From assembly GCA_023091665.1 (NCBI GenBank), contig JALJCQ010000007.1, positions 1,550,001 through 1,614,000 of the forward strand: a stretch of 64,000 bases of DNA, in the 5' to 3' direction. Of this stretch, positions 51,728 through 60,811 are shown piece by piece. The DNA comes from Pythium myriotylum. Lineage: Eukaryota; Oomycota; Peronosporomycetes; Pythiales; Pythiaceae. Below the pieces are notes generated by a model. That model was not told the DNA's origin. It made no database searches and saw nothing but the letters and a program-made list of their open reading frames with translations. The position numbers and the translations under genes are program-made. How positions within the stretch are numbered: the first letter of the stretch is position 1; each line of letters opens with the position of its first letter.

Positions 51728-54700
51728 CTCCCCCTCGACTCGACTGCGTCTTGAACACCAAGCTTGGTGCGGAGCACGTCGAACTGGACAGTGGGGATCG
51801 GCTTGGTCATGATGTCGGCAAGCATGTCTTGGGTCGGGCAATACTGCAGACACACTTGGCCGTCCTCGACCTTCTCACGAACGAAGTGGTAGCGAATGTC
51901 GATGTGCTTGGTGCGCTTGTGGAACTCGGGGTTCTTGGCCAACGCGATCGCACCTTGGTTGTCTTCGTACACCGTGAGCGCTTGGTCGCTTGCAACTTCG
52001 CCGAGTTCGCACAGGAACGCCTTGAGCCACACGGCTTCTTGGATCGCTTCCGATAGAGCCATGTACTCTGCTTCGGTCGAGGAGAGGGCGACAGTTCGCT
52101 GCTTCTTGCTGCGCCAGCTGATGCATCCGCCGTTGAGCATGAACACGTAGCCGCTGGTGCTTCGACGTGACTCGATGTCGCCAGCCCAGTCGGCGTCGGA
52201 GTAGCCGACCAGTCTTCCGTCGTTCGATGCCGAGAACTGCAGGCCGTACGTCGGAGTCGCTTGCAGATACCGGAGCACACGCTTGAGAGCTTGCCAGTGT
52301 GTTGGACACGGGTCCGCGGCGAACTGGCTGAGTGTGCCGACTGCCGCTGCGAGGTCTGGTCGAGTGCCGACCATGAGGTACATGAGTGCGCCGACTGCAC
52401 TTCGGTGCGGCACGTTCTTCATGGTGTCTTCGTGCTTGCAACCACCTTCGCACATGGCCTTGGTCAGCTTGAGTCCGGGGTCTTGAGGGGTCCTCACTGG
52501 TTTGCAGTCTTGCATGCCGAACTTGGTCAGGATCGACTGCAGGAACTTGGTCTGCCGCATGGTCACGTCGCCGGACTTGGGATCTTGATCAACTTCCATG
52601 CCGAGGCAGTACTTGAGTTCGCCGAGGTCGGACATCTCGAAGCGTTCGCTGAGTGCACGCTTGGTCGCCGTGAGCAACTCGAGGCTGTTGCAGGCGAGGA
52701 TGAGGTCGTCGACGTAGATCACCACGAAGATCATCGCTGAGCCGCTCCGCTTGACGTACACGCAGTGGTCCATCTCGCACTTGGTGAAGCCGACCTTGCG
52801 CATGAAGGCGTCGATGGTCTGGTTCCACATGCGTGGCGACTGCTTGAGACCGTAGAGCGAGCGCTTGAGCTTGCACACGTAGTCGGGGTGGCGCTGGTCG
52901 ACGAAGCCTTCGGGTTGCTTCATGTAGATTTCTTCGTCGAGGTTGCCGTTCAGGAACGCCGTCTTGACATCCATCTGATGGATCATGAGCTTGTGTCGAG
53001 CGGCGATGCTGAGGATGGTGCGGATCGACGTGAACTTGGCGACGGGTGCGAACGTCTCTTCGAAGTCGATGCCGTACTTCTGCAGGAACCCCTTGGCAAC
53101 GAGTCGAGCCTTGTACCGTTCGACGAGTCCTTCGGCGGTTTCCTTGACCTTGAACACCCACTTGCTGGTGATGGCCTTGCGTCCGGCTGGCAAAGGGACT
53201 AGGTCCCATGTCTCGTTCTTCTTGAGCGACTCGAGCTCGGAGTCGCAGGCTTCCTTCCAGTTGCTGGCGTCGTCGGATTCCATCGCCGACTTGAACGATG
53301 TCGGCAACTCTCCCCCTGAATTCACGACGAGAGCAAACTCTTCGTAATCTTGGTCTTCTCCCCCTTGTTCTTGCACGTCTTCGCCTTCTTCGTCTTCATC
53401 TTCTACGCCTTCCTCTTCGATCGACGTGAGCAGTGCAGACAGATCTTCGAGCGATGTCCTTGAACCTTGCGTGGGTGGTGGAGTCGCACCACTTGTGCGA
53501 CCAACCCGTCCGTAGCGCTTCTCAACTGGCGGTTCAGCCAGGTTCTCGAGCGAGTGCGTGCGAGAGTGGCGCTTGGACCCTGGTGCGTAGTCGACATTCG
53601 GCTGCTGGGCCGATGCTGGTGCTGCTGGACGCTGCGACCGCTGGCCCTGTTGCCACTCCGGTCGCTCGTAGCTGCGCTGACTTGGTGCTGGTGAGGCTGG
53701 CTGCTCACCCATGTCTTCATCATCTTGGTTGTCGGTTGCTTCATCTTGATCTTCATCATCTTCATCGCCGCGGAACTCGACGGACTTGCTCCAGGGTTCT
53801 TCGCGCATGCCATCGTCGAATGTGTCTTCCATGAACTGCGCGTCTCGACTGATGACGATCCGGCCGGTTGCGATTTCTTCAAACCGATACGCCTTCTCGT
53901 GGTCCGAGTAGCCGAGGAACCGACACAAGATGGCTCGGGCGTCGAACTTCGACCGCTTCTCCTTGGGCACGTGGACGTACGCATGGCAGCCGAACACCTT
54001 GAAGTTGGCGAGCAAGGGCTTCTTCCCGTACCATTCTTCGTACGGCGACTTGTACAAGTCTTGAGCGCGGGTCGGAAGTCGGTTGCGAACTTCGACTGCA
54101 GTCATGACGGCTTCGCCCCAGTACTCGTCGGACAAGTTGGCATGGTGGAGCTTGCAACGACCACACTCACCGATGGTTCGGTTCATGCGCTCCGCCACAC
54201 CGTTCAACTGAGGCGTGTATGGCGGCGTGACGTCGTGCTCGATGCCACGCTTGCGGCAGAACTTGGCAAGCTTGGCCGACTGGTACTCGCCGCCGCCGTC
54301 GGTTCGAAGCACCTTGACTCGACGACCGGTTTGGTTCTCGGCCCAGTTGACGAACTCGACGAACTTGTCGTAGACTTCGTCCTTGGACCGCATCAGGTAC
54401 AACTTGCACAGTCGAGACTTGTCGTCGGTGAACGTGGCAAAGTACTTCATGCCACCGAAAGTCGGAGTCTTCATGGGGCCGGCCACATCGCTGTACACGA
54501 CGTCAAGCAGATTCGCAGACCGCTTGGTCGTGCCCGACTGGAACTTGACGCGAGTCAGCTTGCCGAGTGCACAGCCTTCACAGACCTCCCACTCCTGCAC
54601 AGACCCAATGTCGAGTCCGTCGGCGAGGTCCTTCTTGACGATGGCTTCGAGTCCGCTGAAGCCGATGTGACCGAGTCGGAGGTGCCACAGGTACGACTTG

Positions 54701-56055
54701 GACATGGCGCGACCTCGTCTTGCACTGGCGGCGTGGGCTGCTTCAGTCGACACTGGAGACATGTTGAGCTTGAACAGACCCTTGCCGATGCGAGTGCCGA
54801 TGGTCCGCTTGGCGCCCTTCAGCATGACAAAGCAACCGTCCTTGTCGAACGTCACGGGAGCAACGTCCTCCGTGAATCTTCCGACCGAGAACAGGTTGCG
54901 GCTGAGCTTGGGGATATGCCACACGTTGGTGAGCAAACCCTTCTTGACACCGCTTGGAGTCTTCATCGACATGAGAATGTCTCCCACGCCAACTGCTTGG
55001 ACCGTGCCATCATCGGCCAGATGCACGTCGACTGGGTCGATCTTCTTGTAGTTCATCATGAACTGCTTGGTTCGCGACATGTGCTGAGTCGCACCCGAGT
55101 CGACCAACCACGCCGTGGATTGACTCGACTTGCCTTGGGTCTTCCCGACCGAGAACAGGTACTCGCCGGGGTCTTCATCTCGCGCAAGGTTGGCTCGCTG
55201 GAACCGTTGCCGAGGGTTGCCGTTTCCGTTGCCGTTGCCGTTGCCGTTGCCGCCGGAGTTGCCGTTGCCGTTGCCGTTGTCCTTGACACGCGAGTGGCAC
55301 TCCGCGGCCCAATGACCGATCTTGCCGCAGTAGTTGCACGTGCCAGTCTTCTTGACTGCACGGCCCTTGGGCTTCGCGTCACTTGTCATGAACGCTTGGC
55401 CAAGCGTGGCTCCGTCGCCACCTTGCTCCTTGCGCTTCATGTCTTCGTGGAGCAGCCGAGACGTCACGAGTTCCCACGTGAGCGCGTCGACACGCGACTC
55501 CAACGCCGTGATGAGGAACTGGTACGACTCGCTGAGACTGCCGAGAAGCGTGATCACCAAGTCGTCTTCGCTGACCGGAGCGCCGACTGCGTCGAGTTGC
55601 TCGGCCAGGGTCTTGAGCTTGTTGATGTGCGTGAGCACATCGTCACCTTCTTCCATCATGGTCGTGAAGAAACGACGACGAAGAAAGAGCTTGTTGGCAA
55701 GGCTCTTCTTCTCGAAGTGTTCTTCCAGTCTTGACCATGCATCTTGCGCACCACTCGCCGACCGAACCAGCGGGAGCTGCGAGTCTTCCATCGCGAGACA
55801 GATCATCGCGAGCGCCTTGCGAGACTTCTTCTTGAAGAGGGCTCGGTCCGCGTCGGTCTGGCACTGCTCGAGTTTGACCTCTCCACAGACAACTTCCCAG
55901 ACGTCGCGTTCTTCGAGCACCATCTGCATCTTGAACTTCCATGTGTGGAAGTTGGTTCCGTCGAACTTGTTGATGCGGGCTGGGGTGGTCGAATCCATGG
56001 CGAAGGCTGGGGAGGCGAAGTCGGTGGAGGCAGAGTCGGCTGGGCTTGGGCTCAT
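51682..56055 (-). CDS. Cop14 Gag-Pol polyprotein (intact, 1457 aa)
   Basis: The longest polyprotein in the window, through one extra Asn-Gly pair in the tract after the CCHC knuckle. All protease, integrase, RT and RNase H signature residues are present. Particular changes are DDGMREEPW in the linker, NVPHRSAV in the RT/RNase H connection and VCLQYC. The start is the PBS ATG or the GCCATGG Met 19 codons on. The stop is in LTR25. Confidence 0.93.
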   Translation of the reverse strand: MSPSPADSASTDFASPAFAMDSTTPARINKFDGTNFHTWKFKMQMVLEERDVWEVVCGEVKLEQCQTDADRALFKKKSRKALAMICLAMEDSQLPLVRSASGAQDAWSRLEEHFEKKSLANKLFLRRRFFTTMMEEGDDVLTHINKLKTLAEQLDAVGAPVSEDDLVITLLGSLSESYQFLITALESRVDALTWELVTSRLLHEDMKRKEQGGDGATLGQAFMTSDAKPKGRAVKKTGTCNYCGKIGHWAAECHSRVKDNGNGNGNSGGNGNGNGNGNGNPRQRFQRANLARDEDPGEYLFSVGKTQGKSSQSTAWLVDSGATQHMSRTKQFMMNYKKIDPVDVHLADDGTVQAVGVGDILMSMKTPSGVKKGLLTNVWHIPKLSRNLFSVGRFTEDVAPVTFDKDGCFVMLKGAKRTIGTRIGKGLFKLNMSPVSTEAAHAASARRGRAMSKSYLWHLRLGHIGFSGLEAIVKKDLADGLDIGSVQEWEVCEGCALGKLTRVKFQSGTTKRSANLLDVVYSDVAGPMKTPTFGGMKYFATFTDDKSRLCKLYLMRSKDEVYDKFVEFVNWAENQTGRRVKVLRTDGGGEYQSAKLAKFCRKRGIEHDVTPPYTPQLNGVAERMNRTIGECGRCKLHHANLSDEYWGEAVMTAVEVRNRLPTRAQDLYKSPYEEWYGKKPLLANFKVFGCHAYVHVPKEKRSKFDARAILCRFLGYSDHEKAYRFEEIATGRIVISRDAQFMEDTFDDGMREEPWSKSVEFRGDEDDEDQDEATDNQDDEDMGEQPASPAPSQRSYERPEWQQGQRSQRPAAPASAQQPNVDYAPGSKRHSRTHSLENLAEPPVEKRYGRVGRTSGATPPPTQGSRTSLEDLSALLTSIEEEGVEDEDEEGEDVQEQGGEDQDYEEFALVVNSGGELPTSFKSAMESDDASNWKEACDSELESLKKNETWDLVPLPAGRKAITSKWVFKVKETAEGLVERYKARLVAKGFLQKYGIDFEETFAPVAKFTSIRTILSIAARHKLMIHQMDVKTAFLNGNLDEEIYMKQPEGFVDQRHPDYVCKLKRSLYGLKQSPRMWNQTIDAFMRKVGFTKCEMDHCVYVKRSGSAMIFVVIYVDDLILACNSLELLTATKRALSERFEMSDLGELKYCLGMEVDQDPKSGDVTMRQTKFLQSILTKFGMQDCKPVRTPQDPGLKLTKAMCEGGCKHEDTMKNVPHRSAVGALMYLMVGTRPDLAAAVGTLSQFAADPCPTHWQALKRVLRYLQATPTYGLQFSASNDGRLVGYSDADWAGDIESRRSTSGYVFMLNGGCISWRSKKQRTVALSSTEAEYMALSEAIQEAVWLKAFLCELGEVASDQALTVYEDNQGAIALAKNPEFHKRTKHIDIRYHFVREKVEDGQVCLQYCPTQDMLADIMTKPIPTVQFDVLRTKLGVQDAVESRGSVEDDAPRTQRHHSS
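51728..51737 (-). other. Polypurine tract of Cop14
   Basis: CGAGGGGGAG on the element strand, abutting LTR25. Confidence 0.85.
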
Positions 56056-56059
56056 AACC
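56047..56059 (-). other. Primer-binding site of Cop14
   Basis: GGTTATGAGCCCA on the element strand, abutting LTR26. Confidence 0.75.
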
Positions 56060-56417
56060 TGTTGGAAGGTCGCTTGGTTGGTGGGATGCAAAATGCAAAG
56101 TAAATTGATCGGGACTTAGTTCGCTGCTGCTACCTCTAAGCCGTCTGTGTGTGTCCTACGCTACCGTAATCAAATGTATGTCCTACCTATCGTAAACATA
56201 TGCAAACATAAACTGACTTCGTGATACTTCAACGAAGTCGATGGGTGGCACTGGATTCAAACCAGAACCAGACGGAGAATCTTCCACATGTCGAATCTTC
56301 CACATGTCGAATCTTCCACGGAGAATCTTCTGCAGGAGGTTCTTCTACAGCCGAGCTTCAACTGCCGAGCTTCAACTGGAATGATGACGCTGGGTTCGAG
56401 GCGCATCATCTTCAACA
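56060..56417 (-). repeat. LTR26 (5' LTR of Cop14 and right end of the chain)
   Basis: 358 bp, AACCTCC haplotype, with one G missing near 56223 (CTTCGTGATAC). Right flank GAGAG closes the TSD of the chain. Confidence 0.94.
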
Positions 56418-56422
56418 GAGAG

Positions 56423-58030
56423 TTGCCGACATCGTTCAAGTCGGCGATGGAATCCGACGACGCCAGCAACTGGAAGGAAGCTTGCGACTCCGAGCTTGAG
56501 TCGCTCAAGAAGAACGAGACATGGGACCTAGTCCCTTTGCCAGCCGGACGCAAGGCCATCACCAGCAAGTGGGTGTTCAAGGTCAAGGAAACCGCCGAAG
56601 GACTCGTCGAACGGTACAAGGCTCGACTCGTTGCCAAGGGGTTCCTGCAGAAGTACGGCATCGACTTCGAAGAGACGTTCGCACCCGTCGCCAAGTTCAC
56701 GTCGATCCGAACCATCCTCAGCATCGCCGCTCGACACAAGCTCATGATCCATCAGATGGATGTCAAGACGGCGTTCCTGAACGGCAACCTCGACGAAGAA
56801 ATCTACATGAAGCAGCCCGAAGGCTTCGTCGACCAGCGCCACCCCGACTACGTGTGCAAGCTCAAGCGCTCGCTCTACGGTCTCAAGCAGTCGCCACGCA
56901 TGTGGAACCAGACCATCGACGCCTTCATGCGCAAGGTCGGCTTCACCAAGTGCGAGATGGACCACTGCGTGTACGTCAAGCGGAGCGGCTCAGCGATGAT
57001 CTTCGTGGTGATCTACGTCGACGACCTCATCCTCGCCTGCAACAGCCTCGAGGTTGCTCACGGCGACCAAGCGTGCACTCAGCGAACGCTTCGAGATGTC
57101 CGACCTCGGCGAACTCAAGTACTGCCTCGGCATGGAAGTTGATCAAGACCCCAAGTCCGGCGACGTGACCATGCGGCAGACCAAGTTCCTGCAGTCGATC
57201 CTGACCAAGTTCGGCATGCAAGACTGCAAACCAGTGAGGACCCCTCAAGACCCCGGACTCAAGCTGACCAAGGCCATGTGCGAAGGTGGTTGCAAGCACG
57301 AAGACACCATGAAGAACGTGCCGTACCGAAGTGCAGTCGGCGCACTGATGTACCTCATGGTCGGCACTCGACCAGACCTCGCAGCGGCAGTCGGCACACT
57401 CAGCAGTTCGCCGCGGACCCGTGTCCAACACACTGGCAAGCTCTCAAGCGTGTGCTCCGGTATCTGCAAGCGACTCCGACGTACGGCCTGCAGTTCTCGG
57501 CATCGAACGACGGAAGACTGGTCGGCTACTCCGACGCCGACTGGGCTGGCGACATCGAGTCACGTCGAAGCACCAGCGGCTAGGATGCATCAGCTGGCGC
57601 AGCAAGAAGCAGCGAACTGTCGCCCTCTCCTCGACCGAAGCAGAGTACATGGCTCTATCGGAAGCGATCCAAGAAGCCGTGTGGCTCAAGGCGTTCCTGT
57701 GCGAACTCGGCGAAGTTGCAAGCGACCAAGCGCTCACGGTGTACGAAGACAACCAAGGTGCGATCGCGTTGGCCAAGAACCCCGAGTTCCACAAGCGCAC
57801 CAAGCACATCGACATTCGCTACCACTTCGTTCGTGAGAAGGGTCGAGGACGGTCAAGTGTGTCTGCAGTATTGCCCGACCCAAGACATGCTTGCCGACAT
57901 CATGACCAAGCCGATCCCCACTGTCCAGTTCGACGTGCTCCGCACCAAGCTTGGTGTTCAAGACGCAGTCGAGTCGAGGGGGAGTGTTGAAGATGATGCG
58001 CCTCGAACCCAGCGTCATCATTCCAGTTGA
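56423..58030 (+). pseudogene. Cop9 polyprotein, 3' part (RT and RNase H), frameshifted
   Basis: Resumes after GAGAG with LPTSFKSAM and covers RT ([14 protein letters not shown]) and RNase H. Breaks relative to the intact copies: an extra G near 57053, a missing C near 57404, a 19-bp deletion near 57584 that removes the YVFMLN coding stretch, and an extra G near 57841. The stop is in LTR27. The one-base changes are of homopolymer type and lie in the indel-rich right part of the window, so some may be sequencing errors; the 19-bp loss is less easily explained that way. VCLQ subtype. Confidence 0.88.
57975..57984 (+). other. Polypurine tract of Cop9
   Basis: CGAGGGGGAG abutting LTR27. Confidence 0.85.
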
Positions 58031-58343
58031 AGCTCGGCAGTTGAAGCTCGGCTGTAGAAGATTCTCCTGCAGAAGATTCTCCGTGGAAGATTCGACATGT
58101 GGAAGATTCGACATGTGGAAGATTCTCCGTCTGGTTCTGGTTTGAATCCAGTGCCACCCATCGACTTCGTTGAAGTATCCACGAAGTCAGTTTATGTTTG
58201 CATATGTTTACGATAGGTAGGACATACATTTGATTATGGTAGCGTAGGACACACACAGACGGCTTAGAGGTAGCAGTAGCGAACTAAGTCCCGATCAATT
58301 CACTTTGCATTTTGCATCCCACCAACCAAGCGACCTTCCAACA
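57985..58343 (+). repeat. LTR27 (3' LTR of Cop9)
   Basis: 359 bp, ATTCTCC haplotype, in contrast to the AACCTCC type of LTR20. Right flank CGTTG, which is itself inside another LTR. Confidence 0.93.
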
Positions 58344-58517
58344 CGTTGAAGTATCCACGAAGTCAGTTTATGTTTGCATATGTTTACGATAGGTAGGACA
58401 TACATTTGATTATGGTAGCGTAGACACACACAGACGGCTTAGAGGTAGCAGCAGCGAACTAAGTCCGATCAATTCACTTTGCATTTTGCATCCCACCAAC
58501 CAAGCGACCTTCCAACA
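58344..58517 (+). repeat. LTR28, 3' portion of a plus-strand LTR
   Basis: 174 bp from CGTTGAAGTATCC to the LTR end; the first half was cut off by the insertion at CGTTG. Two single-base losses (near 58423 and 58467) relative to other LTRs. Confidence 0.9.
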
Positions 58518-59184
58518 GGTTATGAGCCCAAGCCCAGCCGACTCTGCCTCCACCGACTTCGCCTCCCCAGCCTTCGCCATGGATTCGACCACCCCAGCCC
58601 GCATCAACAAGTTCGACGGAACCAACTTCCACACATGGAAGTTCAAGATGCAGATGGTGCTCGAAGAACGCGACGTCTGGGAAGTTGTCTGTGGAGAGGT
58701 CAAACTCGAGCAGTGCCAGACCGACGCGGACCGAGCCCTCTTCAAGAAGAAGTCTCGCAAGGCGCTCGCGATGATCTGTCTCGCGATGGAAGACTCGCAG
58801 CTCCCGCTGGTTCGGTCGGCGAGTGGTGCGCAAGATGCATGGTCAAGACTGAAGAAACACTTCGAGAAGAAGAGCCTTGCCAACAAGCTCTTTCTTCGTC
58901 GTCGTTTCTTCACGACCATGATGGAAGAAGGTGATGATGTGCTCACGCACATCAACAAGCTCAAGACCCTGGCGGAGCAACTCGACGCAGTCGGCGCTCC
59001 GGTCAGCGAAGACGACTTGGTGATCACGCTTCTCGGCAGTCTCAGCGAGTCGTACCAGTTCCTCATCACGGCGTTGGAGTCGCGTGTCGACGCGCTCACG
59101 TGGGAACTCGTGACGTCTCGGCTGCTCCATGAAGACATGAAGCGCAAGGAGCAAGGTGGCGACGGAGCCACGCTTGGCCAAGCG
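58344..59184 (+). mobile_element. Cop15: 5' fragment of a copia element
   Basis: Partial LTR28, PBS (58518-58530) and gag up to AAGCG (59180-59184), where Cop16 begins in the opposite orientation. Confidence 0.87.
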
Positions 59185-59244
59185 TGTTGGAAGGTCGCTT
59201 GGTTGGTGGGATGCAAAATGCAAAGTGAATTGATCGGGACTTAG
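58522..59244 (+). pseudogene. Cop15 gag fragment, cut before the CCHC knuckle
   Basis: Native gag for about 221 codons, ending GATLGQA at the AAGCG target, then read-through into antisense LTR29 and a stop. RLKKHFEKK replaces RLEEHFEKK of all other copies (two G-to-A changes near 58852-58856). No zinc knuckle or later domains. Confidence 0.88.
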
Positions 59245-59543
59245 TTCGCTGCTGCTACCTCTAAGCCGTCTGTGTGTGTCCTACGCTACCGTAATCAAAT
59301 GCATGTCCTACCTATCGTAAACATATGCAAACATAAACTGACTTCGTGGATACTTCAACGAAGTCGATGGGTGGCACTGGATTCAAACCAGAACCAGATG
59401 GAGAATCTTCCACATGTCGAATCTTCCACATGTCGAATCTTCCACGGAGAATCTTCTGCAGGAGAATCTTCTACAGCCGAGCTTCAACTGCCGAGCTTCA
59501 ACTGGAATGATGACGCTGGGTTCGAGGCGCATCATCTTCAACA
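59185..59543 (-). repeat. LTR29 (3' LTR of Cop16)
   Basis: 359 bp, ATTCTCC haplotype, with AAATGCATG for AAATGTATG and AGATGG for AGACGG. Left flank AAGCG. Confidence 0.93.
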
Positions 59544-60448
59544 CTCCCCCTCGACTCGACTGCGTCTTGAACACCAAGCTTGGTGCGGAGCACGTCGAAC
59601 TGGACAGTGGGGATCGGCTTGGTCATGATGTCGGCAAGCATGTCTTGGGTCGGGCAATACTGGAGAGACACTTGGCCGTCCTCGACCTTCTCACGAACGA
59701 AGTGGTAGCGAATGTCGATGTGCTTGGTGCGCTTGTGGAACTCGGGGTTCTTGGCCAACGCGATCGCACCTTGGTTGTCTTCGTACACCGTGAGCGCTTG
59801 GTCGCTTGCAACTTCGCCGAGTTCGCACAGGAACGCCTTGAGCCACACGGCTTCTTGGATCGCTTCCGATAGAGCCATGTACTCTGCTTCGGTCGAGGAG
59901 AGGGCGACAGTTCGCTGCTTCTTGCTGCGCCAGCTGATGCATCCGCGTTGAGCATGAACACGTAGCGCTGGTGCTTCGACGTGACTCGATGTCGCCAGCC
60001 CAGTCGGCGTCGGAGTAGCCGACCAGTCTTCCGTCGTTCGATGCCGAGAACTGCAGGCCGTACGTCGGAGTCGCTTGCAGATACCGGAGCACACGCTTGA
60101 GAGCTTGCCAGTGTGTTGGACACGGGTCCGCGGCGAACTGGCTGAGTGTGCCGACTGCCGCTGCGAGGTCTGGTCGAGTGCCGACCATGAGGTACATCAG
60201 TGCGCCGACTGCACTTCGGTACGGCACGTTCTTCATGGTGTCTTCGTGCTTGCAACCACCTTCGCACATGGCCTTGGTCAGCTTGAGTCCGGGGTCTTGA
60301 GGGGTCCTCACTGGTTTGCAGTCTTGCATGCCGAACTTGGTCAGGATCGACTGCAGGAACTTGGTCTGCCGCATGGTCACGTCGCCGGACTTGGGGTCTT
60401 GATCAACTTCCATGCCGAGGCAGTACTTGAGTTCGCCGAGGTCGGACA
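59498..60448 (-). pseudogene. Cop16 late RT and RNase H, frameshifted
   Basis: Covers [16 protein letters not shown] to the C-terminal tail (VSLQ subtype). Two one-base losses near 59946 and 59966 split the RNase H frame around the GYVFMLNGG stretch. SDADWAGD and STEAEYM coding survive on opposite sides of the breaks. The stop lies in LTR29. Confidence 0.88.
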
Positions 60449-60807
60449 TGTTGAAGATGATGCGCCTCGAACCCAGCGTCATCATTCCAGTTGAAGCTCG
60501 GCAGTTGAAGCTCGGCTGTAGAAGAACCTCCTGTAGAAGATTCTCCGTGGAAGATTCGACATGTGGAAGATTCGACATGTGGAAGATTCTCCGTCTGGTT
60601 CTGGTTTGAATCCAGTGCCACCCATCGACTTCGTTGAAGTATCCACGAAGTCAGTCTATGTTTGCATATGTTTACGATAGGTAGGACATACATTTGATTA
60701 TGGTAGCGTAGGACACACACAGACGGCTTAGAGGTAGCAGTAGCGAACTAAGTCCCGATCAATTCACTTTGCATTTTGCATCCCACCAACCAAGCGACCT
60801 TCCAACA
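60449..60807 (+). repeat. LTR30 (5' LTR of Cop17)
   Basis: 359 bp, AACCTCC haplotype, with CTCCTGTAG in place of CTCCTGCAG. Left flank GGACA. Confidence 0.93.
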
Positions 60808-60811
60808 GGTT

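Larger units (their letters stand above)
39269..56417 (-). mobile_element. 17.1-kb head-to-tail copia chain inserted at GAGAG
   Basis: Six minus-strand LTRs (21-26) alternate with five internal regions: Cop10 (3' part), Cop11 (full), Cop12 (5' part), Cop13 (middle part), Cop14 (full). A single TSD (GAGAG) brackets the whole chain. Every joint inside is an exact LTR end next to a pentamer (ATGCG, TTGAG, TTGAG, GTTGG). This can come from nested insertions followed by LTR recombination, or from integration of a multimeric cDNA as known for yeast Ty1. All carry the same orientation. Confidence 0.88.
51369..56417 (-). mobile_element. Cop14: full-length copia element at the right end of the chain
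   Basis: 5049 bp from LTR26 (5') to LTR25 (3'). The two LTRs belong to different haplotypes (AACCTCC versus ATTCTCC) and the flanks differ (GTTGG left, GAGAG right). An element straight from reverse transcription has identical LTRs, so at least one LTR was exchanged. Confidence 0.92.
36664..58343 (+). mobile_element. Cop9: copia element split by a 17.1-kb nested chain
   Basis: LTR20, PBS and coding to 39268, then the minus-strand chain 39269-56417, then the remainder 56423-57984, PPT and LTR27. GAGAG at 39264-39268 and 56418-56422 is the TSD of the chain. Cop9's own outer flanks disagree (ATGCA left, CGTTG right), and its LTRs belong to different haplotypes (AACCTCC left, ATTCTCC right), so its two ends come from different insertions. 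Confidence 0.87.
59185..60448 (-). mobile_element. Cop16: 3' fragment of a copia element
   Basis: LTR29 (3' LTR), PPT (59544-59553) and RNase H/late RT coding, cut at GGACA (60444-60448) by LTR30. Confidence 0.87.

Noticed and set aside
58852..58856. One-base indels in Cop15 gag
   Set aside because: The length matches the other copies; the change is two G-to-A substitutions (EE to KK), not an indel.
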